DNA of 64,000 nt from NCBI RefSeq assembly GCF_000019785.1, contig NC_010524.1, forward strand, positions 3,894,001 through 3,958,000. The letters run 5' to 3'. The stretch comes from Leptothrix cholodnii SP-6 (GTDB lineage Bacteria > Pseudomonadota > Gammaproteobacteria > Burkholderiales > Burkholderiaceae_C). Positions 17,601 to 27,736 of this stretch are shown here, piece by piece. The position numbers were made by a program, and so were the translations under genes. Under the pieces are notes generated by a model. The model did not search any database and was not told where the DNA came from. It was given only the letters and a program-made list of their open reading frames with translations. Positions within the stretch are counted from its first letter, which is position 1, and every line of letters begins with the position of its first letter.

Positions 17601-18563
17601 ATGCTCGCCGACACCGTTCTCTTCACCTGCAACGCCAACCCGGCGCTCGCCCAGGAAATTGCCTCCGACCTGCACATCGAACTGGGTAAAGCCAGCATCG
17701 GTCGTTTCTCGGATGGCGAAGTCACCATCGAAATCCAGCAGAACGTGCGTGCACGTGATGTCTTTGTGGTCCAGCCGACCTGCGCGCCGACCAACGAGCA
17801 CATCATGGAGCTGCTGCTGATGGTCGACGCCCTCAAGCGCGCTTCGGCCGGGCGCATCACGGCCGTGATGCCCTATTTCGGCTATGCACGCCAGGATCGC
17901 CGGCCGCGCTCGACGCGGGTGCCGATCAGCGCCAAGGTCGTGGCCAACATGCTCGAGGCCGCTGGCGTCAACCGCGTGTTGACGATGGACCTGCACGCCG
18001 ACCAGATCCAGGGCTTCTTCGACATCCCGGTCGACAACATCTACGCCTCGCCGGTGCTGCTGTCGGATCTCAAGTCCAAGAGCTACGAGAACCTGGTGGT
18101 GGTGTCGCCCGACGTCGGTGGCGTGGTGCGCGCACGCGCGCTGGCCAAGCAGCTCGGCTGTGATCTGGCCATCATTGACAAGCGCCGCCCCAAAGCCAAC
18201 GTGTCCGAGGTGATGCACATCATCGGCGACATCGACGGCCGCAACTGCGTGATCATGGACGACATGATCGACACCGCCGGCACGCTGGTGAAGGCCGCCG
18301 AGGTGCTCAAGGAGCGCGGCGCCAAGAGCGTGTACGCCTATTGCACGCACCCGGTGTTCTCGGGCCCGGCGCTCGACCGCATCGAGAGCTCGCATCTCGA
18401 CGAAGTCGTCATCACGAACACCATCCCCCTGCGCGGCACGGCCAGGCAGTCCAAGAAGATCCGCCAGCTGTCGGTGGCCTTCCTGTTCGCCGAGACCATC
18501 CGCCGCATCTCGGATGGCGAATCGGTGACGTCGCTGTTCGCCGAACAGAACAACAATTTCTGA
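17601..18563 (+). CDS. prs: Ribose-phosphate pyrophosphokinase
   Basis: Makes PRPP from ribose-5-phosphate and ATP, feeding purine, pyrimidine, NAD, His and Trp synthesis. 320 residues, the class I length. Visible motifs: '[12 protein letters not shown]' near the N-terminus, '[19 protein letters not shown]' (ATP loop), '[19 protein letters not shown]' (catalytic His and allosteric region) and the PRPP loop '[14 protein letters not shown]'. A class I start is at ATG 17601. It lies between tRNA-Gln and rplY in the conserved order. Confidence 0.98.
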   Translation: MLADTVLFTCNANPALAQEIASDLHIELGKASIGRFSDGEVTIEIQQNVRARDVFVVQPTCAPTNEHIMELLLMVDALKRASAGRITAVMPYFGYARQDRRPRSTRVPISAKVVANMLEAAGVNRVLTMDLHADQIQGFFDIPVDNIYASPVLLSDLKSKSYENLVVVSPDVGGVVRARALAKQLGCDLAIIDKRRPKANVSEVMHIIGDIDGRNCVIMDDMIDTAGTLVKAAEVLKERGAKSVYAYCTHPVFSGPALDRIESSHLDEVVITNTIPLRGTARQSKKIRQLSVAFLFAETIRRISDGESVTSLFAEQNNNF

Positions 18564-18630
18564 TCCGGCGGCGTTTGCCGCCACCACCCGGGTACCTGGT
18601 CGCGGGGCCCTTCCATTCTGGAGAATCCAA

Positions 18631-19257
18631 ATGAAATTCGTCGCATTCGCTCGTGAGCTGCAGGGGACCGGAGCGAGCCGCCGCCTGCGCCACGGCGGCA
18701 AGGTGCCGGGCATCGTCTACGGTGGCTCGGGCAAGCCGACCTCGATCGAACTCGATCACAACGCGCTGTACCACGCGCTGAAGAAGGAAGCCTTCCACTC
18801 GTCCATCCTCGAGATGGAACTGGCCGGCCAGTCCGAAAAGGTCGTGCTGCGCGCCCTGCAGATGCACGCATTCAAGCAACTGGTGCTGCACGTGGACTTC
18901 CAGCGCGTGGACGAAACCACCCGCATCAAGAAGAAGGTGCCGCTGCACTTCGTCAACGAAGCCGAGTCGCAGGCCGTCAAGCTCGACAAGTGCCTGATCA
19001 ATCACGTGGTCAGCGAACTTGAGATCGAGTGCCTGGCCGAGAAGCTGCCCGAGTTCCTGACCGTCGACCTCGGCGGCCTGAGCAAGGGTCAGTCGCTGCA
19101 CGTCGACGACCTCAAGCTCGAAGCCAGCATCAAGGTCGTGACCCACGGCCGCAAGAACCCGGTCGTCGCGACCGTGGTGCCGATCGTCGAAGAAGAAGTG
19201 ATCGTTGCCGCACCGGTCGAAGCACCTGCCAAGGGCAAGGGCAAGGGCAAGAAATAA
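18631..19257 (+). CDS. rplY: 50S ribosomal protein L25 (Ctc/TL5 form)
   Basis: Binds 5S rRNA in the central protuberance. At 208 residues it is the long form: an L25 beta-barrel (residues ~1-95, start '[20 protein letters not shown]') plus the C-terminal TL5/Ctc beta domain ('[20 protein letters not shown]'). The tail is a Lys/Gly run (GKGKGKGKK) suited to RNA contact. GGAGAA lies seven bases before the ATG. A terminator follows. Confidence 0.97.
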   Translation: MKFVAFARELQGTGASRRLRHGGKVPGIVYGGSGKPTSIELDHNALYHALKKEAFHSSILEMELAGQSEKVVLRALQMHAFKQLVLHVDFQRVDETTRIKKKVPLHFVNEAESQAVKLDKCLINHVVSELEIECLAEKLPEFLTVDLGGLSKGQSLHVDDLKLEASIKVVTHGRKNPVVATVVPIVEEEVIVAAPVEAPAKGKGKGKK

Positions 19258-19297
19258 GACTGCTCAGACCGCTGTTGCCTGCAACCGGTTCGAACCC

Positions 19298-19322
19298 AGC
19301 CCCGCCCGCGCGGGGCTTTTCA
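19298..19322 (+). terminator. Rho-independent terminator after rplY
   Basis: AGCCCCGC / GCGGGGCT (19298-19305 and 19310-19317) with a four-base loop, then TTTTCAC. It separates prs-rplY from pth. Confidence 0.85.
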
Positions 19323-19390
19323 CTTTCTGGGCCGGCCCGCCATACCATTGACGCGCATTCGGAGCGCACCGACCTGATCAGGATGTCCGC

Positions 19391-20032
19391 ATGATTCGAC
19401 TCTTCGTCGGCCTCGGCAACCCGGGCCCCGAGTACGAGGCCACGCGCCACAACGCCGGGTTCTGGTGGACCGATGCACTGGCCCGACGCTGGAACTGCCA
19501 GCTCCAGCCCGACCGCAGCTACCACGGCCTGATGGCGCGCTGCACCCAGCGCGGCACGCCGGTCTGGCTGCTGCAGCCGATGACCTACATGAACCTGTCG
19601 GGCAAGTCGGTCGCGGCGCTGGCGCGCTTCTTCAAGATCGAGCCGGCCGAGATCCTGGTCGTGCACGACGAACTGGATCTGCTGCCCGGCCAGATGAAGC
19701 TCAAGCAGGGCGGCAGCGCAGCCGGTCACAACGGCTTGAAGGACATCCAGGCCCAGCTCGGCAACCCGGAGTTCTGGCGCCTGCGCCTGGGCATCGGGCA
19801 CCCGGGGGTCAAGGCCGAGGTGGCCGCCTACGTGCTGCGCAAGCCGCCGTCAGCAGAACGGGAGGCGATCGAGGCCTGCATCGATCGGTCGCTGGATGCC
19901 GTCGACCGCATGCTGGGCGCCGACATGCCGGCCGCGATGATGCAGATGCATGCCAAGCCGCCGCGGCCCAAACCGCCACGCCCCGTCACCGCACCAGGCG
20001 CGCCGGTGCCGCCCACCGAACCGTCGGCCTGA
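19391..20032 (+). CDS. pth: Peptidyl-tRNA hydrolase
   Basis: Recycles peptidyl-tRNA dropped from ribosomes. 213 residues. '[20 protein letters not shown]' holds Asn10 and the catalytic His20; Asn68 ('MTYMNLSG'), Asp93 ('VVHDELDL') and Asn114 ('AGHNGLKDI') complete the active site. The last ~30 residues are a Pro/Lys-rich tail ([10 protein letters not shown]...), longer than in E. coli Pth and probably disordered. It converges with the ferredoxin gene, 9 bp between stops. Confidence 0.97.
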   Translation: MIRLFVGLGNPGPEYEATRHNAGFWWTDALARRWNCQLQPDRSYHGLMARCTQRGTPVWLLQPMTYMNLSGKSVAALARFFKIEPAEILVVHDELDLLPGQMKLKQGGSAAGHNGLKDIQAQLGNPEFWRLRLGIGHPGVKAEVAAYVLRKPPSAEREAIEACIDRSLDAVDRMLGADMPAAMMQMHAKPPRPKPPRPVTAPGAPVPPTEPSA

Positions 20033-20041
20033 TGGCCGGCG

Positions 20042-20879
<838 letters not shown>

Positions 20880-21542
20880 TCAGTCGGTTGGAAGGGACAG
20901 GGGCGGATCAGTGTAATCGTTCACTGACATCGCAAGCCGCTCCAGCAGGTGGAAGTGCACCATGCCGGCGCAGCCGATGCGGCGAATGCGCAGCCCCATC
21001 CCGGCCAGCGCTTCCTCGCCGAATGCGCGGTCGGCCTCGAGGTAGATCCAGCCATCCGGCCGCAGCAGGTGCACGGCCTGCGCGAGTGCAGCGGCAAAGA
21101 GATCGAGCGAAAAAGGCGGGTCGAGCAGGATGAGGTCGAAGCTCGCCTCCTTCTGCTCGCCCATCCAGGCCAGCGCATCGGTGCGCAGCACGTCCACCGT
21201 GTCGGCACCCAGGCGGTCGCGCGTGGCCTGCAGTTCATGGACCAGCACGGCATCGAGTTCCAGCATGCGAACCCGGCTCGCACCACGCGAAGCCGCCTCG
21301 AAGCCGAGCGCGCCGCTGCCGGCGAAGGCGTCGAGCACGCTCCAGCCGTCGAGCGACTGGCCGAGCCAGTTGAACAGCGTCTCGCGCACCCGGTCGGGCG
21401 TGGGGCGCAGGCCGGGCCGGGCCGTGAAACGCAACTTGCTGCGCTTCCAGCGCCCGCCGATCAGGCGCACCTCGCCGGCGGATGGGGCAGCCGTGCGTGG
21501 CGCCGGGCTGGGGTCGGAACGTCGAGAACGCGGATTGCTCAT
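20880..21542 (-). CDS. rsmD: 16S rRNA (guanine(966)-N(2))-methyltransferase
   Basis: Methylates G966 of 16S rRNA. 220 residues from ATG 21542. After a ~22-residue Arg/Pro/Ser-rich leader come 'VRLIGGRWKRSKL', the family start, then 'RPTPDRVRETLFNWL', the SAM-binding 'VLDAFAGSGALGFEA' and the catalytic 'LILLDPPF' (N/DPPF). Upstream in-frame sequence to 21680 is not protein-like. Divergent from ftsY. A TACAAT lies six bases before the ATG. Confidence 0.95.
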   Translation of the reverse strand: MSNPRSRRSDPSPAPRTAAPSAGEVRLIGGRWKRSKLRFTARPGLRPTPDRVRETLFNWLGQSLDGWSVLDAFAGSGALGFEAASRGASRVRMLELDAVLVHELQATRDRLGADTVDVLRTDALAWMGEQKEASFDLILLDPPFSLDLFAAALAQAVHLLRPDGWIYLEADRAFGEEALAGMGLRIRRIGCAGMVHFHLLERLAMSVNDYTDPPLSLPTD

Positions 21543-21548
21543 GGCCGG

Positions 21549-21554
21549 ATTGTA
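21549..21554 (-). promoter_or_regulatory. -10 box of rsmD, six bases before the ATG
   Basis: TACAAT on the minus strand, then six bases, then the rsmD ATG. It predicts a leaderless mRNA. The -35 region (TTTCGG) is weak. Confidence 0.5.
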
Positions 21555-21697
21555 GAAACCGGGCGCCGCCCCCGAAAACCGCGCCGCAGCGGTCGCGGCG
21601 CCACGAGGCGCACTGCCTACAATCGGCGCGACCGCCTCGCGAGCCCTTCGCCGGCCCATCGATCTTCTCCTTGCGCGCACGCCTGCGCGCCTGCCCC

Positions 21698-22738
21698 ATG
21701 TTCAGTTTCCTGCGCCGCAAGGCAACCCCGCCGCCGCCGACGGTGGCACCCGTGACCCCGGAATCGCCGGCCGTCGAGGTCGTCAGCGCACCGCCACCCG
21801 CCGCCGTCGAGAACCGCGGCGGCTGGCTGAACCGCCTGAAGCAGGGCCTGCGCCGCACCGGCTCGTCGATCGCCCAGGTGTTCACCGGCACGCAGATCGA
21901 CGATGCGCTCTACGAAGACCTGGAAGCCGCGCTGCTGGTCGCCGACGCCGGGGTCGGCGCCACGCAGTTTCTGCTCAACGACCTCAAGCGCCGGGTCAAG
22001 GAGACCCGCACCACCGACCCGGGCGCCGTCAAGGCCCTGCTGGCCGATGCGCTGACCGACCTGCTGACGCCGCTCCAGGGCACGCTGAAGGTCGATGCCC
22101 AGCAGCCCACGGTGATCATGGTGGCGGGTGTCAACGGTGCCGGCAAGACCACCACCATCGGCAAGCTCACGCGCAACCTGGCCGAGGCCAACTGCAAGGT
22201 GCTGCTGGCCGCCGCCGACACGTTCCGGGCCGCCGCGCGCGAGCAGCTGGCGGTGTGGGCCGACCGCAATCAGGTCGAGATCGTCAGCCAGGAGGGCGGC
22301 GACCCGGCCGCCGTCTGCTTCGACGCCATCTCGGCCGGCCGCGCGCGCGGCTGCGACGTCGTCATCGCCGACACCGCCGGACGGCTGGCCACCCAGCTGC
22401 ATCTGATGGAGGAGCTGCGCAAGATCCACCGCAGCATCGGCCGGGCCATGCCGGGCGCGCCGCACGAAGTGCTGCTGGTGGTCGATGGCAACACCGGCCA
22501 GAACGCGCTAGCACAGGTCAAGGCCTTCGACACGGCCCTCGGCCTGACCGGCCTGGTCGTCACCAAGCTCGACGGCACCGCCAAGGGTGGCGTGCTGGCA
22601 GCCATCGCGCTGTGGGGGCGTGAACGGCAGGCGCGCGGGCTGGGCGCCGTGCCGGTCTACTTCATCGGCGTCGGTGAAAGCCTGGCCGACCTTCAGACCT
22701 TCGACGCCCGGGAGTTCTCGCAGGCCTTGCTGAACTGA
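21698..22738 (+). CDS. ftsY: Signal recognition particle receptor FtsY
   Basis: GTPase that docks SRP-ribosome complexes at the SecYEG translocon. 346 residues: a short Pro/Val-rich acidic-poor A region (about 1-40), the N domain with 'GWLNRLKQGLRRT', and the G domain with G1 'GVNGAGKTTTIGKL' (143-156), 'DTFRAAAREQL', G3 'DTAGRL' (225-230) and G4 'TKLDGTAKGG' (289-298). ATG 21698 is chosen because 'MFSFLRRK' is the family start. A TACAAT at 21618-21623 on the plus strand may be its -10 box. Its stop touches the EPS-locus ATPase gene (convergent, 1 bp apart). Confidence 0.97.
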   Translation: MFSFLRRKATPPPPTVAPVTPESPAVEVVSAPPPAAVENRGGWLNRLKQGLRRTGSSIAQVFTGTQIDDALYEDLEAALLVADAGVGATQFLLNDLKRRVKETRTTDPGAVKALLADALTDLLTPLQGTLKVDAQQPTVIMVAGVNGAGKTTTIGKLTRNLAEANCKVLLAAADTFRAAAREQLAVWADRNQVEIVSQEGGDPAAVCFDAISAGRARGCDVVIADTAGRLATQLHLMEELRKIHRSIGRAMPGAPHEVLLVVDGNTGQNALAQVKAFDTALGLTGLVVTKLDGTAKGGVLAAIALWGRERQARGLGAVPVYFIGVGESLADLQTFDAREFSQALLN

Positions 22739-22739
22739 A

Positions 22740-25235
22740 TCAGGCGGCGACCGCGACCGGCGCGGGCACGGCCGCCTGCTGCCGGCCGATCCAGCCGCAC
22801 AGATGGGTCTGCAGGACCTCGACCGCGCCACCCCCGTCAGCAAGCGACTCGCGCACCGTCCCGGGTTCGATGCCGGCGATCCAGGCTGAAACGGCGTCGC
22901 GCGGGTCGGCACCGTGGTCATCCCCGTCGCTCACCATGCCTGCGATGGCGTCGGCAGGGACGAGACGGCCGTTGATGTCCAGCAGCGTCGGCACGTTCAG
23001 CAGATCGGCCGCATCCACCAGCACCTGGCCCGGCTCGAGCAGCGCCCAACTGGCACCGCGCAGCATGCTCAGCTGATCGGGCAGCACATCGACTTCACGG
23101 CACAGCACACGCGCCTGGTCCATCTGCTCGCGCATCTCGGCACCACGCGGACCGTCGCCCTCGACCAGCACCACCGGCCCGGCCAGTTCGGGGCGATCGG
23201 CCAGCAGCAGGCGCAAGGCAGGCGTCGCGCAGCGGTCGAGGATCCAGACCACCTTGTCGGTCTGCGGCAGGGACAGCACGGTCGACACGGCGTCGGCGAT
23301 CGCGGCCGGATCGTTCGGATCGAAGGTCAGCCCGCACAGCACGTACGGCGTGCCGGCTCCGGCATGCTCCGACCAGGTCGGCCCGAGGTAGATCGGCAGC
23401 CCGTGGCGCATGAAGGCGCCATAGGCGGTGCTGACTTCCTTCCACACCGCGGCCAGGGCATCGACCTGCAGCAGGCCCGGGATGCTGTAGACACGCTCGG
23501 CGGCGATGCCTTGGCGCTGCAGGCCACGCAGGACACCCGGTCGGGCGCTGGCAAACAGCAGGTCGGCGATCTGGTCGAGCAAGGCGCCATTGATCGACGG
23601 CCGGGCGCTGGCATGGTGCAGCCCGGCCTCGACACGGATCAACGGGACATGCCGACGTCGGGCGCACAGGGCGCTGGCCAGCAGGGCATCACCGTCACCC
23701 AGGGTCAGCACCGCGAGCGGGTTGAATTCATCCAGGACACGCCCGAAACGCTCGAAGATCAGCGGCAGAACACGCTCGAGGTCGGCACCGGCAGGCGCTC
23801 CGAGGTGCAGGCCGATTTCAAGTGACGGCAGCAGACGCTCCATCTGCTCCCAGGGCCAGACCGTCGCCTTGACACCCGGATTGACCAGCACCATGCGCGC
23901 AGCGCCGGCCTGCTCGGCCATGCGCTTGGCCAGGGCCGCGAACTTGAGCGCCGCGCTGGCCGTGTCGGCGACACAAAGAACCACGCCGGATCGAGGCGGC
24001 ATCCCGGCTCTCTGGGTGCGCTCGACCGCGATGGCGGGCAGCGGCGCGACCGGCTGTTCCAGCATCACCCGCTTCGCGACCGATTCGAGATCCAGCGCGG
24101 AATCGGCCTGGACCCGTGCGGCGATCACCGCCAGCTGACGCGCCGAAACCGCCAGCAAGGCGTCGACATCTTCGAGCAGATCGTCGCCGACCGGTTCGAC
24201 CAGCAGGGGATCCGCGTCGGTCAACGTCGCCAGCTCGGCTGCCTCGACAGCCATGTCGGCGAGTGTCGAATCGGCAGCAGCGGCCTCCTCGGGCACGGCT
24301 ACCGACTCGGGCTGCGGATCGACAGCCGGCGCGGCAATCGGTTCAGGCTCGACGGTCCGTGGTGCAACGACCGGCGCGGCAGGCGCACGCTGCGGAACGA
24401 CCGACGGCGTGAAGTCGGATTCGCCGATTTCCTCGCGCAGTTCAAGTGCCGTGCGTTCGACCAGCGCCTCGTTCACGACATCGGTGCCATCCAGAAAGCT
24501 GGCCAGGAGGACACGGTTGCACAGCCGGTTGATGCGGCGCGGCACGCCCCCCGTCCAGCGGAAGAGGCTGTCGAAAGCACCCTCGTCGAACGAGGGCCGG
24601 CCACTCCAGCCCACGTGCTTGAGGCGGTGCTGAACATAGCCTTGTGTTTCTTCGATGCCGAGCGGCCCGAGGTGATAGGAGGCCGTGACACGCTGGCGCA
24701 ACTGCTCCATCGACGGCGATTCGAGCAGGCGGCGCAACTCGGGCTGGCCGACCAGGAAACTCTGCAGCAGCGCCTTGTTGCCGAGCTGGAAGTTCGACAG
24801 CATGCGCAGCTCCTCGACCGCGCGTGGATCCAGATTCTGGGCCTCGTCGACGATCAGCAAGGCATGCCGGCCCTGTGCGGCCAGCGCGGTCAGGAAGGCT
24901 TCGAGCGTGGCGATCAGGTGCGCCTTCGATGTCCCCTGCGACGGGATGCCGAACGCGGTGATGATGGCCTGCAGCAACTCCCCGGACTCGAGCTGCGTGC
25001 TAACGATCTGGGCAGGCAGGACCTTCTGGCGGTCGAGCCCCTCGAGCAGCATGCGGACCAGGGTCGTCTTGCCGGCACCGATCTCGCCGGTGATGACGAT
25101 GAAGCCCTCCGACTGGGTGACGCCGTACTGCAGATAAGCGAGCGCCCGACCGTGACCCCGGCTGTTGAAGAAGAACGCCGGATCGGGATTGAGCTGAAAC
25201 GGTTGCCCGTGGAAACCGAAGTAGGACTCGTACAT
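22740..25235 (-). CDS. XrtA-type secretion ATPase fused to UDP-GlcNAc 2-epimerase-like domain
   Basis: An 831-residue two-part protein. Residues 1-270 match the PEP-CTERM-locus ATPase family (ExeA-like AAA; normal length ~270): 'MYESYFGFHGQPFQLNPDP', Walker A 'GEIGAGKTT' (50-58), Walker B 'ALLIVDEAQNL' (125-135), 'GGVPRRINRLCNRVLL'. Residues ~275-410 are a Pro/Ala/Glu-rich linker. Residues ~417-815 resemble WecB/MnaA epimerases, with 'GDGDALLASAL' (Asp514) and 'PLIRVEAGLHH' (Glu536). By eye, the second catalytic Glu (PEE motif) is replaced in 'ARPSINGALL' and the catalytic His (TGHRRE) aligns with Leu636 in 'VLCGLTFDPND', so the epimerase half may be inactive. I verified one continuous frame from 25235 to 22740. 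Last gene of the EPS run. Confidence 0.85.
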   Translation of the reverse strand: MYESYFGFHGQPFQLNPDPAFFFNSRGHGRALAYLQYGVTQSEGFIVITGEIGAGKTTLVRMLLEGLDRQKVLPAQIVSTQLESGELLQAIITAFGIPSQGTSKAHLIATLEAFLTALAAQGRHALLIVDEAQNLDPRAVEELRMLSNFQLGNKALLQSFLVGQPELRRLLESPSMEQLRQRVTASYHLGPLGIEETQGYVQHRLKHVGWSGRPSFDEGAFDSLFRWTGGVPRRINRLCNRVLLASFLDGTDVVNEALVERTALELREEIGESDFTPSVVPQRAPAAPVVAPRTVEPEPIAAPAVDPQPESVAVPEEAAAADSTLADMAVEAAELATLTDADPLLVEPVGDDLLEDVDALLAVSARQLAVIAARVQADSALDLESVAKRVMLEQPVAPLPAIAVERTQRAGMPPRSGVVLCVADTASAALKFAALAKRMAEQAGAARMVLVNPGVKATVWPWEQMERLLPSLEIGLHLGAPAGADLERVLPLIFERFGRVLDEFNPLAVLTLGDGDALLASALCARRRHVPLIRVEAGLHHASARPSINGALLDQIADLLFASARPGVLRGLQRQGIAAERVYSIPGLLQVDALAAVWKEVSTAYGAFMRHGLPIYLGPTWSEHAGAGTPYVLCGLTFDPNDPAAIADAVSTVLSLPQTDKVVWILDRCATPALRLLLADRPELAGPVVLVEGDGPRGAEMREQMDQARVLCREVDVLPDQLSMLRGASWALLEPGQVLVDAADLLNVPTLLDINGRLVPADAIAGMVSDGDDHGADPRDAVSAWIAGIEPGTVRESLADGGGAVEVLQTHLCGWIGRQQAAVPAPVAVAA

Positions 25236-25245
25236 CGAAGCGCCG

Positions 25246-26829
25246 TCAGAAGCGGTGGAGCAGACCGAACGACAAGGCGGTCTGATTGGCATTGGTGACC
25301 GCGGTCGAATCGACCCACTGGCGACGCAGCGCCGCCGACACGGTCGTGCGCAGTGAAAGCTGGCGGCTGGCGCCGAAGCGAACGCTGAGATTGTTCGTGA
25401 CCACGCCGGCGTTGGTGCCGAACCCGACCACGCGACTGCGGGTGAGGCTGAAATCCGCCGTGGCATCGGGCTGCAGGCGTCGGGTCATGCCGAGCGACGC
25501 GCCATATTGCCGTGCATTGCTGGAGAACAGCGGCGGCGGATTGACGCCGATCAGGTCTTCGGTTCGATCGTAGAAACCTCTGAGGGTGATCGTATGGCGC
25601 ACACCGAGCAGCGCCGCAGACAGGCTGGCCGAGTTGAGCAACTGGGCGCTGGGCGAGAACAGGTCCAGCGCACTCGCAAGAGTGGCCGGCAACCCGCGTT
25701 GCGCGATCAGCTGCTGCACGGCCGTGGCACGCTCGACCGGATTGGTGATCCGGGTGCTGAGCAATGAATCGAGCAATTGCGCCACATCGCCGCCGGCCGG
25801 CAAGGCGGCCACCTGTGCGGCATAGGTGGTCGATCGACGCTGCATGTCGGCATTGAGAACCAGGAAAGGAGCACGATGCGCCAGATTGACCGCCCAGCCC
25901 GTACCGAAGAACCGCTTCTCGACCAAGGCGCCGACTGACGTGCGTTCGGATGGCTCCCAACGCAATCCGAAACCTCTCAGGGTCTCGCGCTGGTCGATGC
26001 CGCTGTAACGGGCGTGATCACTGCCAGCCGTGAGTGTCAGCACCAGTTGCGGTGCGGCCTCGTACATGGCGCTCAGTCGCGCAGTCTCGAACAGGACACT
26101 GCTGTCGGGCAGGTTCGAGTAATCGGAAGAGTCTCGCGTGTACTCGGCCCGCAGTCCCAGCGGTTGAGGGCGCAGCTCGTAGCTGGCACGCTGCGATAGC
26201 AGATAGGTATCGATCCGCGTATCCGTGCCCCCGGCATTGCGGTTCTGGAACCAGCTGTGGTCCGTGCGCAGTTGCAGGCGCTCGCGAGGACTCAGTTCAC
26301 GCTCGACATAGGGGCTGATGCGCTGGCGATAGACCGTGGTCCGATTGAAGATCGTCGAGGACTCGTCCTCGAGCACGCCAAATGGATTGCCCGCCGTGGT
26401 GTCGGCACTCAGCCTGCCGTCGACGAACAGCCACCGCTCGACCAGTTGCGCCGTCAGATCGGCCTGCGCGCGAGGAAGCAGGCGATCTGCCTGACTGCGC
26501 CCGAGATAGGTGACGGCATCCGCGGCGAGCGAAGCATTCAGCCTGTAGCCTGGATTGACCGTCAACACGTCCAGCCTGGGCGTGACGATCAGGACCGAAT
26601 CGGAGCGAGCCACCTCGGCCTCGGCAAACGAGACGTTGTTGGTGGTCACGCTTCTGACCTGCACAGCCGGCTGCACGACCACCGACTGAGCCGAAGCAGC
26701 CTGGGCTGCATTGAGCACGACGGCGCACAGCATCACGCGCCCGATCGGCAATCGGAGAATACGGCCTACCTGGCCCGACGCTGCACGGTATCGCGACAGG
26801 TCAAGCCGAGTAGTAATAGCCGTAGGCAT
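25246..26829 (-). CDS. Outer-membrane beta-barrel protein of PEP-CTERM/EPS loci (TIGR03016-like)
   Basis: A 527-residue protein with a signal peptide ending 'NAAQAASAQS' (about residue 48) and a body of alternating-residue strands rich in Arg/Thr/Ser, such as 'SPRERLQLRTDHSWF' and 'LGLRAEYTRDSSDYS', ending 'ALSFGLLHRF' with a terminal Phe. This is the pattern of the large barrel found beside the ATPase and tyrosine kinase in exosortase-linked exopolysaccharide loci. It probably forms an outer-membrane part of the export machinery; the activity is unknown. ATG 26829 has GGGAG seven bases upstream and overlaps the kinase 3' end by 29 bp. The next gene starts 10 bp after its stop. Confidence 0.78.
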   Translation of the reverse strand: MPTAITTRLDLSRYRAASGQVGRILRLPIGRVMLCAVVLNAAQAASAQSVVVQPAVQVRSVTTNNVSFAEAEVARSDSVLIVTPRLDVLTVNPGYRLNASLAADAVTYLGRSQADRLLPRAQADLTAQLVERWLFVDGRLSADTTAGNPFGVLEDESSTIFNRTTVYRQRISPYVERELSPRERLQLRTDHSWFQNRNAGGTDTRIDTYLLSQRASYELRPQPLGLRAEYTRDSSDYSNLPDSSVLFETARLSAMYEAAPQLVLTLTAGSDHARYSGIDQRETLRGFGLRWEPSERTSVGALVEKRFFGTGWAVNLAHRAPFLVLNADMQRRSTTYAAQVAALPAGGDVAQLLDSLLSTRITNPVERATAVQQLIAQRGLPATLASALDLFSPSAQLLNSASLSAALLGVRHTITLRGFYDRTEDLIGVNPPPLFSSNARQYGASLGMTRRLQPDATADFSLTRSRVVGFGTNAGVVTNNLSVRFGASRQLSLRTTVSAALRRQWVDSTAVTNANQTALSFGLLHRF

Positions 26830-27718
26830 CACTCGCTCCCTTGTTCTGACACTTGTTGAGCACAGACAGAACCACCGGGCACTGGGCGACTGCGGCATAG
26901 GCCTGCGTCACCACCGAGTGCGTGGTCTTCTCGGCCTCGACCACCATCACGACCTGGCCGACGTGAGAAGCGAGCACCCGGGATTCAGTGGTGGGAATCA
27001 GAGGTGGTGCATCAAACACGATGATGCGATCCGAGTACTTGGCCGCCAACTCGTCCAGCAGATTGCTCATTGCAGCGCTGGCCAGCAGTTCGGTCGATTT
27101 CTGATTGGCCGCACCGGCTGGCAGGATGCTGAGCTTTTCGACATTGGTACGCAACAGCACGTCGGAAAGCGGCAGGTCCTTGGACTGCAGCACATCCAGC
27201 AAACCGGGTGCCGGCTCGACGCCCAGGCGCCGCAACACGGACGGTCGGAGGACATCGGCATCGACCAGCAGAACGTGGTGATCGACCTCCATGGCAATGC
27301 TCATGGCCAGATTGATGGCAAAAAAGGTCTTGCCTTCCTCGGGCATGGCGCTGACCACCTGGATCAGGTTGGCGCGAGGGATCGTCTGGCCGGAGTCTCC
27401 GTTCGCATTGGCCAGCAGTGGACGCTTGATGATGCGCATCTGTTCGGCAAGCTTCGACCTGGCCTGAGACGGCACCAGATAACCCTCTCGCTCGAGCCGT
27501 GCGAGGTCGATGACGACCTCGCGCGAGCGCCGCGCAACCGCCTGCTCCAGATCGGCATTGACCGTGGGGGCAAGTTCAGCCGGTGCAACCGGAAGAGGGG
27601 TCGGCAATGCACGTCCGGCTGCCGCTGGAGCGCCTGTCGGCATCGGAACCACCGGTACTTCAATCCCGGCACGGCGCAGTTCTTCCAGGCGCTTGGCTGC
27701 CTGTTCAATGATGCTCAT
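26801..27718 (-). CDS. XrtA-associated tyrosine autokinase (Wzc/CpsD-like)
   Basis: A 305-residue bacterial tyrosine kinase of the soluble, capsule/EPS type. Walker A is 'SAMPEEGKTFFAINLA', Walker A' 'LLVDADVLRPSVLRR' and Walker B 'IIVFDAPPLIPTTES'. The C-terminus is a tyrosine cluster (YGYYYSA), the expected autophosphorylation site. It should act with the Wzz-like protein encoded just upstream (18 bp away), which supplies the membrane anchor, and control chain length and export. The N-terminal ~90 residues are the short linker typical of the PEP-CTERM-linked subfamily ('MSIIEQAAKRLEELRRAG'). Confidence 0.9.
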   Translation of the reverse strand: MSIIEQAAKRLEELRRAGIEVPVVPMPTGAPAAAGRALPTPLPVAPAELAPTVNADLEQAVARRSREVVIDLARLEREGYLVPSQARSKLAEQMRIIKRPLLANANGDSGQTIPRANLIQVVSAMPEEGKTFFAINLAMSIAMEVDHHVLLVDADVLRPSVLRRLGVEPAPGLLDVLQSKDLPLSDVLLRTNVEKLSILPAGAANQKSTELLASAAMSNLLDELAAKYSDRIIVFDAPPLIPTTESRVLASHVGQVVMVVEAEKTTHSVVTQAYAAVAQCPVVLSVLNKCQNKGASDAYGYYYSA

Positions 27719-27736
27719 CGCTCGTAACCTTCTTGA

